This document shows, piece after piece, positions 58,867-64,000 of a stretch of 64,000 nucleotides of DNA. The notes below the pieces were generated by a model, which was not told where the DNA came from, ran no database searches, and saw nothing but the letters and a program-made list of their open reading frames with translations. Position numbers and translations under genes: made by a program. Position 1 is the first letter of the stretch, and each line of letters opens with the position of its first letter. Origin of the DNA: Sphingopyxis sp. QXT-31 (lineage in GTDB: Bacteria; Pseudomonadota; Alphaproteobacteria; Sphingomonadales; Sphingomonadaceae); contig NZ_CP019449.1 in NCBI RefSeq assembly GCF_001984035.1, forward strand, positions 3,038,001 to 3,102,000. Direction: 5' to 3'.

Positions 58867-60192
58867 TCAGGCAAACGCCGGCGTCCTATCGTCTTGCTCG
58901 CGCTCGGACAGAAGTCCGGCGCGCTTGGCGACGATCGTCGGCACCAGCGCCTGTCCCGCGACATTGACCGCGGTCCGGCCCATGTCGAGGATCGGATCGA
59001 TCGCCAGCAGCAGCCCGACGCCCTCGAGCGGAAGTCCGAGCGTCGAGAGCGTCAGTGTCAGCATGACGGTCGCGCCCGTGAGGCCGGCGGTCGCGGCCGA
59101 CCCAAGCACCGATACAAGGACGATCAGCAGATAATCGTCGATGCCGAGAGCAATGCCGTAGAATTGCGCGACGAAGATCGCCGCGATCGCCGGATAAATG
59201 GCCGCGCAGCCGTCCATCTTCGTGGTCGCGCCGAGCGGCACCGCGAAGGCGGCATAGGCTGGCGGCACGCCGAGGCGGCGTTCGACCACCTCCTGCGTCA
59301 CCGGCAAGGTCCCGATCGACGAACGCGACACGAAGCCCAGCTCGATCGCCGGCCAAGCGGCGCGGAAGAAGTGCAGCGGCGACACACCGTTCAATCGAAG
59401 AAGGACAGGATAGACGAGAGCGACGAGCAAAAGCAGACCGGCGTAGATCGCGATCGCGAACTGCCCGAGGGAGCCCAGAGCCTCCCACCCATAGCGGGCG
59501 ATGGCATCGCCGATCAGCGCCGCCGTGCCGATCGGCGTCAGGCGGATCACCCAGAGCAGCAGCCGCTTGAAGATGGCGAGGAGCGACGCGTTGAACGCAA
59601 GAAAGCCCTCGCCCGCCGGCCCCACCCGCACTGCGGCGGTTCCGATCGCGATCGCGAGCACGATGATCTGCAGGACATTGAACGAGAGCGAGGTCGCGGG
59701 TACGCCATCGGCGATCTTCGTCGATGCCGAAAGTCCGAGGAAATTGCCCGGTACGAGACCTTTCAGGAAATCGAACCAGCTTCCCGTTGTCGTCGGCGCT
59801 GCGGCCGCGGTCGCATCGATGCCGGTCCTGAGCCCGGGTTCGAGCAGGATGCCGAGCGCGATGCCGATCAGCACCGCGATGAGCGCGGTGATGGCGAACC
59901 AGAGCAGGGTCTTCGCGACGAGGCGCGCGGCATTCTGCAAATCCTTGAGCGCGGCGATCGAGGCGACGATGGCGGCAAACACCAAGGGCGGGACGAGCGC
60001 GCGGAGCAATTGCACGAAGATCGAGCCGATCGTCTGCAGCGCTTCAGCCAGCGCGCTCGCCTCGCCCAGGCTTCGAGTCCAGAAGCCGAGGCCCACGCCG
60101 ACGGCCAGACCGAGAAGGACCTGGACGCCGAACGAAGGCAGGCGAACCCTGGTTGCGCGCGCGGTGCCGTCAACCGATATGGGCTTCGTCAC
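58867..60192 (-). CDS. Dicarboxylate/amino acid:cation symporter (DAACS)
   Basis: 441 residues, about eight membrane segments. Start VQVLLGLAVGVGLGFW, then the helical hairpin SRSSIGTLPVTQEVVERRLG (HP1) and the signature FAVPLGATTKMDGCAAI (TM7), with AVNVAGQALV at the end (TM8). These are the features of the DctA/GltP/TcyP family. Known substrates: C4-dicarboxylates, glutamate/aspartate, or cystine. Substrate-specific residues cannot be decided here; the place next to a dipeptidase and serine acetyltransferase gene favours an amino acid. Its start overlaps the dipeptidase stop by four bases. Confidence 0.92.
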   Translation of the reverse strand: MTKPISVDGTARATRVRLPSFGVQVLLGLAVGVGLGFWTRSLGEASALAEALQTIGSIFVQLLRALVPPLVFAAIVASIAALKDLQNAARLVAKTLLWFAITALIAVLIGIALGILLEPGLRTGIDATAAAAPTTTGSWFDFLKGLVPGNFLGLSASTKIADGVPATSLSFNVLQIIVLAIAIGTAAVRVGPAGEGFLAFNASLLAIFKRLLLWVIRLTPIGTAALIGDAIARYGWEALGSLGQFAIAIYAGLLLLVALVYPVLLRLNGVSPLHFFRAAWPAIELGFVSRSSIGTLPVTQEVVERRLGVPPAYAAFAVPLGATTKMDGCAAIYPAIAAIFVAQFYGIALGIDDYLLIVLVSVLGSAATAGLTGATVMLTLTLSTLGLPLEGVGLLLAIDPILDMGRTAVNVAGQALVPTIVAKRAGLLSEREQDDRTPAFA

Positions 60193-61411
60193 GGTTTGCG
60201 CCCCTCCTCAGCGGTACGAAGCACACGGAGGAAATTGCCGCCCCAGATCGCAGCGACCTGCTCCTCGCTATAGCCGCGGTGGAGCAGTTCGCGGGTGACG
60301 TTCGGCGCCTCGGCGGCGCTGTCGAAGCCGGTGACCCCGGCACCATGATCGAAGTCGGTGCCGATCCCGACATGCTGCCAGCCGATGCGCTTGGCGATAT
60401 AGTCGATATGATCGACGAAATCGGAGAGACTCGCCTTCGAGCGCGCCGCCGATATCTCGTCGAGATAGGCCGTCCGCCGCGCTTCGGGCAGCGCCTCGCT
60501 GCCATCATAGGTCGAAGCATAGTCCGCCGCGAGACCGTAGCGCGCCCGGATCGCGGCAAAGCGCTCACGGCTCGCCGCATCGGGAAGCGTCAGATAGGAG
60601 GTGAAGGGCGTTACCTGCACCACGCCCCCATTGACCTTGATCGCATCGAGCTCGGCGTCGCTGAGGTTTCGGCCATTGTCGACGAGCGCGCGCGCCGCCG
60701 AATGGGTCGCCGCGACCGGCGCGCGGCTCAGCGCAATGGTCTGGAGGAGCGCATCGGTCGAAAGCTGCGATACATCGATCAGCACGCCGAGGTCGTTGAG
60801 CTTCGTCACCGCCTGCTTGCCGAGCGGCGACAATCCGCGATGCTCCGCAATTGGTTCGCCGGGCTGCGGACGCGAGCTGTCGGCAAAATCATTGTGCCCC
60901 GCATGATCGAAGGCGAAGACGCGCACGCCTTCGCCGTACAGGCGGTCGATCTGGCCGATATCTTGCCGATCGAGCGGGCATTCTGGAAGCCGATGACGAC
61001 AGCCACCTTCCCGTCGCGGCTCAGCCGCTCGACATCCGCCGCGCTTAGCGCCAGCCCGATCCGCGCGGGATCAGATGCGGCAAAGGTCTTGATCCGTGCG
61101 AGCTTCTCGTCGGCCTCGCGCCGGGCCGCGGCAACGCCGGCGGCATCGCGCGGACCCGGTCCGACGGCGACGGCGAGGACGATCGCATCGACGCCGCCCT
61201 TCTCCAGGCGCGGCAGATCGACCCGCGAGTCCGTCCCGCTGAGATAATAGCGTTTCGGCGTCGAGGGCAGGAGCACGTCGGCATGGCTGTCGAGCACGAG
61301 AATACGCTCGTGAATCGCGGCGGCTTTGTCGGCACTCTCTTGACCATGGGCGATAGCAGGCAGCGCGAGAAGCACGCCGGCCAGCAGTGAGATTTTCCAA
61401 TATCTAGGCAT
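60189..61411 (-). pseudogene. M19 membrane dipeptidase with a single frameshift
   Basis: The N-terminal half (ATG at 61,411) has a signal (LLAGVLLALPAIAHG), LDSHADVLL with the His-x-Asp zinc pair near residue 43, and VVIGFQNARSIG. At about 60,964-60,967 the frame is lost; the other frame continues with DIGQIDRLYGEGVRVFAFDHAGHND, then ATHSAARAL, HVGIGTDFDHGAG and FLRVL, the rest of the family. Inserting one base after SIG restores about 407 residues. Known role: periplasmic hydrolysis of dipeptides, including those with D-residues or cysteinylglycine. Either a broken gene or a sequencing error. Confidence 0.88.
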
Positions 61412-61525
61412 GTTCGGTTCCTTGGGGGAGCCGCTCCGGCCGCGGTCGGCAGGGAGGAGCTAGGATTATCATCCCGGCCGCTTCGCGCCTCCCGGAAGTG
61501 CCGGGCCGGACGCCGCGTGGACCGC

Positions 61526-62458
61526 CTACGCGCCGTTGATGCTGTTCTGCTCGCGCGCCTGGATGACGCGGCTGCCCGGCGGCACATCGTGCGTGAGCCA
61601 GACATTGCCGCCGATCTCCGACCCGGCACCGATCGTCACGCGTCCGAGGATCGTTGCGCCGGCGTAGATGACGACGTCGTCCTCGACGATCGGGTGGCGC
61701 GGGATGTTGCGGACCATCACCCCCGCCTCGTCGGCGGCAAAGCTCCGCGCACCCAGCGTGACGCCCTGATAGAGACGGACGTTGCGCCCGAGGATCGCGG
61801 TCTCGCCCATGACGACACCCGTGCCATGGTCGATGAAGAAGCTGTCCCCGATCTGCGCTCCGGGATGAATATCAATGCCGGTCTTGTCGTGTGCAACCTC
61901 GGCGATGATCCGCGCGACGAGCTTGGCGCCATCGATATGGAGCTGATGTGCGAGCCGGTGATGAATGATCGCGAGCATCGAGGGGTAGCAGATGAGCACC
62001 TCGTCGACGCTGCGCGCCGCGGGATCGCCGCGCCACGCCGCCTCGACGTCGGTATCGAGCAGGCGCCGCAGGGCCGGCAGACGCGCGGTGAAGCGACGGA
62101 CGATCTCCTCGGCGCGGGCATCGACGGCATGGACCGTCTCGTCCGACATCGCATAGATGAGTTCGAGCCTGACCTGTCCATAGAGCCGCGCCAAGGTCGT
62201 CTGCAGCGTCTGCTCGACGAATATATGCTCGTTATGCGGCCGCACGAAATCCGGGCCAAGCCGCAGCGGATAGAGCGCACCGCAGAGCGCGCCGACGATC
62301 TTCGCGAGATCGCCGCGCGACGGAAAACCCTCGCTGCCATATTCGGCATCATGGCCGCGCGCGTCGCGCCATTCGCGGCGGATGTCCGCAAGCTCGGCCG
62401 CCACCGCGGCGACGCCATCGGTGAGGTCGCTCTGTCCGGCGTCGGCCGTCCCGATCAC
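61526..62458 (-). CDS. epsC: Serine O-acetyltransferase, EpsC type
   Basis: 310 residues from the GTG at 62,458 (MIGTADAGQSD), close to the usual length of EpsC proteins. The N-terminal helical domain is followed by the left-handed beta helix with hexapeptides: GIDIHPGAQIGDSFFIDHGTG, VVMGETAILGRNVRLYQGVTLG and VIYAGATILGRVTIGAGSEIGGNVW. The His in IDHGTG and ILGRN pattern are SAT hallmarks. Known role: transfer of acetyl from acetyl-CoA to serine, giving O-acetylserine for cysteine synthesis. The GTG overlaps the stop of a small leader frame (GTGA). An ATG at 62,620 gives an unconserved 54-residue extension. Confidence 0.9.
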   Translation of the reverse strand: MIGTADAGQSDLTDGVAAVAAELADIRREWRDARGHDAEYGSEGFPSRGDLAKIVGALCGALYPLRLGPDFVRPHNEHIFVEQTLQTTLARLYGQVRLELIYAMSDETVHAVDARAEEIVRRFTARLPALRRLLDTDVEAAWRGDPAARSVDEVLICYPSMLAIIHHRLAHQLHIDGAKLVARIIAEVAHDKTGIDIHPGAQIGDSFFIDHGTGVVMGETAILGRNVRLYQGVTLGARSFAADEAGVMVRNIPRHPIVEDDVVIYAGATILGRVTIGAGSEIGGNVWLTHDVPPGSRVIQAREQNSINGA

Positions 62459-62598
62459 AGGCCAAGCCGCTGCCAGAACTCCTGCGCGCTGACGCGGCAC
62501 TGCTCGCCGAGCGGCGGCGACCAGGATGGATGCGGAAGCGGCTGAGTTCCCGCCAAATGACGTGTGCGGGGCGATATCCGTCGGCGAACTCTCATCAT
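62455..62598 (-). CDS. Small leader reading frame coupled to epsC
   Basis: 47 codons from ATG 62,598 (ATGATG) with GAAGGAG four to five bases upstream, the best ribosome site in the region. It reads MMRVRRRISPRTRHLAGTQP, a basic start, and ends EFWQRLGL; its stop overlaps the epsC GTG as GTGA. The epsC gene itself has no good ribosome site, so translation probably depends on this leader. It contains one Cys (EQCRV) and several Arg; a role as attenuator responding to sulfur amino acids or as a simple coupling peptide is open. No family known to me. Confidence 0.5.
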   Translation of the reverse strand: MMRVRRRISPRTRHLAGTQPLPHPSWSPPLGEQCRVSAQEFWQRLGL

Positions 62599-62749
62599 CG
62601 TATCTCCTTCTCGGAAGCACGAATCCGTGGGCTCGCCCGGTCTTCGTGCGCTTTAGCCGTTGGTGACGCGGAGCAAGCTGACAGCCATCAAAAGCCGCGA
62701 GATCCGAAGATCTGCCAATCGGTTAGCCGAGCCGGGGTTTTCCGACCAC

Positions 62750-62778
62750 ATAGAAAAACTATCTTTGTCAATTAAATT
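62750..62778. promoter_or_regulatory. AT-rich dyads upstream of epsC
   Basis: ATAG-AAAAA-CTAT (62,750-62,762) and CAATT-A-AATTG (62,769-62,779 region), with TTGACA on the minus strand at 62,771-62,766. The -35-like box has no clear -10 partner at 16-18 bases. Possible operator; low certainty. Confidence 0.3.
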
Positions 62779-62800
62779 GGTTGAGTAACCTTGAAGGCAG

Positions 62801-63949
62801 GCAACAGGAGAAACCGCCCGCATGATCTTCGATCTCTACTTGATCGGACCGGTCGGCACCCAACCGCTCGGTATCACCAAGATCTCCCAGTGGCTCAATA
62901 GCAATGGCTACAAGCTTCGCGGCAAGAAATTCCACGTCTCCAACGTGCAGGCGATCCTTCGCAACACTGCCTACATCGGCGTCGCTTTCTATAACAAACG
63001 CGACTCCAAGACCGGCGAGCAGCGACCTGAAGAAGAATGGATACCGATTCCGGTGCCGCCACTAATCGCCACCGAGGATTTCGAGGCGGTACAGGTTCGG
63101 CTCGTCGACCGCCGTCCGACCGCGCGCGCCGCGCGCGTCACAACGACAAACAATCTGCTGATCGGCATCACCATCTGCGGTTGCGGAGGCGACGGCTGTG
63201 GCGGCGGGATGACGACATCCACCGGGAAGAGTGGCCAGTATAAATATTATGCCTGTTCCAACCGTGCCCGGGCCGGACCCAGCATCTGTAATGGCCGGCG
63301 AATGCCTATGCACAAGCTCGACGAGATCGTGCTCAATGCTCTCGAAGAACGACTGCTCACTCCTGAGCGCCTTCACGATCTACTGTCGAGCTGGCTCGAT
63401 CATGCCCTTCACGCCACAGAATCGCGACGTGAGAAATTGCGGCAACTCCGGACGCGCAAGACGTCTCTCGGCGCAGGACTCGAACGGCTACTCGACCTTG
63501 TGGCCGAGGGCCACCTTACCGCTTCCGATCCACGCTTTGCCAGGAAGCATGCCGATCAGAAAGCACAGCTCTCTCAAGTCGAGGCCGACATCGTGCTGCT
63601 CGAGCGGCAGTTGGCGAATTCCGAGAAGCGCATCACGCCGGAATTGATCGACCGATTCGCAAAGCTGATGCGCGAACGGCTCCGCGAAAGCGATCCAGCT
63701 CTCCGACAATATTATGTCCGCAGCATCGTGGGCCGCGTGGAAGTGGGCGACGCGGAAATACGGATCATGGGAACCACGAAAGCCCTCGAACACGCCATAG
63801 GGCGCGTCGGGGCAAAACCACATTTCCCAGTTCCCAACATCGAACGGGAATGGTGCACCCGAAGGGATTCGAACCCCTGGCCTCTGCCTTCGGAGGGGGT
63901 ACTAGCATGTTTGCGCCAGCCTACGCCAGAGCAAGTTTTTCTAGCCTAA
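62801..63949 (+). pseudogene. 5'-truncated serine recombinase
   Basis: From the ATG at 62,822 (MIFDLYLIGPVG) 375 residues are readable, but the sequence starts in the middle of the Recombinase domain; the catalytic resolvase domain (about 150 residues with the nucleophilic Ser) is absent. In-frame codons just upstream (GETAR) still match before a stop at about 62,797. What remains: ILRNTAYIGVAFYNKRDS (recombinase domain), a zinc ribbon with CGCGGDGCGGG and YYACSNRARAG, and a coiled coil at about residues 190-290. The end WCTRRDSNPWPLPSEG is read from a tRNA fragment on the other strand. No recombination activity is expected. Confidence 0.85.
63851..63895 (-). tRNA. tRNA-Arg(CCG) 3' half, likely attachment-site remnant
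   Basis: On the minus strand the sequence runs from the anticodon loop CTCCGAA (63,895-63,889) through the GGCAG stem, the T arm (GGGGTTCGAATCCC) and the acceptor end CGGGTGC-A-CCA (63,861-63,851). Anticodon CCG decodes CGG, Arg. The 5' half (acceptor GCACCCG and D arm) is absent, and the 5' anticodon stem is not complementary. Such 45-base 3' halves are typical att sites left by tyrosine integrases that insert in tRNA genes. The element would extend to the right, beyond the window. Confidence 0.75.
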
Positions 63950-64000
63950 GCCACTATAATAAAACGCTATTCTTGATTTGTCGATCTGCGCTGCCGTAAC

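Noticed and set aside
60960..60970. Programmed frameshift in the dipeptidase gene
   Set aside because: No slippery heptamer or downstream structure seen, and the family is not known for recoding; mutation or sequence error is simpler.
62459..62620. Longer start (62,620) for the serine acetyltransferase
   Set aside because: The added 54 residues are unlike EpsC proteins and the strong ribosome site belongs to another frame.
63851..63970. Complete tRNA gene
   Set aside because: The D arm and 5' acceptor strand are missing and the 5' anticodon stem does not pair.

Overview
The window is high-GC DNA typical of an alphaproteobacterium, most likely a member of the Sphingomonadaceae (Sphingopyxis-like). 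This rests on the gene content, a GAAC-N7-GAAC LexA site, an EcfG-type GGAAC-N17-CGTT promoter, and short palindromic repeats of kinds I associate with sphingomonads. I ran no database search; every family name comes from motifs I could read in the translated sequence.

Left third (1-25.2 kb), mostly core and catabolic. A partial 3-hydroxyacyl-CoA dehydrogenase is followed by an ergothioneine pair (egtB-egtD), a PduO-type cobalamin adenosyltransferase, a HIG1 protein, gluQRS, an HNH protein, a YbaY-like lipoprotein and ppc. From 9.9 to 25.2 kb lies an acyl-CoA catabolic cluster: three acyl-CoA dehydrogenases, four SDRs, an MFS carrier, a zinc alcohol dehydrogenase, an aminoglycoside-phosphotransferase-like kinase, an aldo/keto reductase, a serine hydrolase and a FadB-like bifunctional enzyme. 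The kinase and the third dehydrogenase match the two parts of ACAD10/11-type (LvaA/LvaC-like) systems for 4-hydroxyacyl-CoA.

Middle (25.3-48 kb). A minus-strand valine/isobutyryl-CoA degradation run (mmsA, acyl-CoA dehydrogenase, 3-hydroxyisobutyryl-CoA hydrolase, enoyl-CoA hydratase, mmsB) has small genes interleaved (YunG-like, RidA, I78 inhibitor, lipoprotein, deacetylase) and a divergent LysR regulator. Next come the SOS mutagenesis cassette imuA-imuB-dnaE2 under a LexA box, a TetR-controlled RND efflux operon, and a nitronate monooxygenase.

Right third (48-64 kb), more accessory and partly decayed. It holds a D-aminoacylase-like amidohydrolase without its usual metal ligands, a YcaQ-type glycosylase, a gene-poor stretch with a pfkB remnant, a DUF1275 protein, and a histidine kinase facing two response regulators, one of them degenerate. 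An AbiEi/AbiEii type IV toxin-antitoxin locus is preceded by a mirror-symmetric set of three inverted repeats. A minus-strand run of serine acetyltransferase, M19 dipeptidase, cation symporter and 2OG-Fe oxygenase follows; its dipeptidase is frameshifted and its oxygenase lacks the first metal-binding His. The window ends with a 5'-truncated serine recombinase that reads into the 3' half of a tRNA-Arg(CCG), a likely genomic-island boundary.

The most distinctive signals are the symmetric bidirectional operator of the AbiE locus, the probable 4-hydroxyacyl-CoA module, the metal-site-variant enzymes and the small translated leader in front of the serine acetyltransferase gene.
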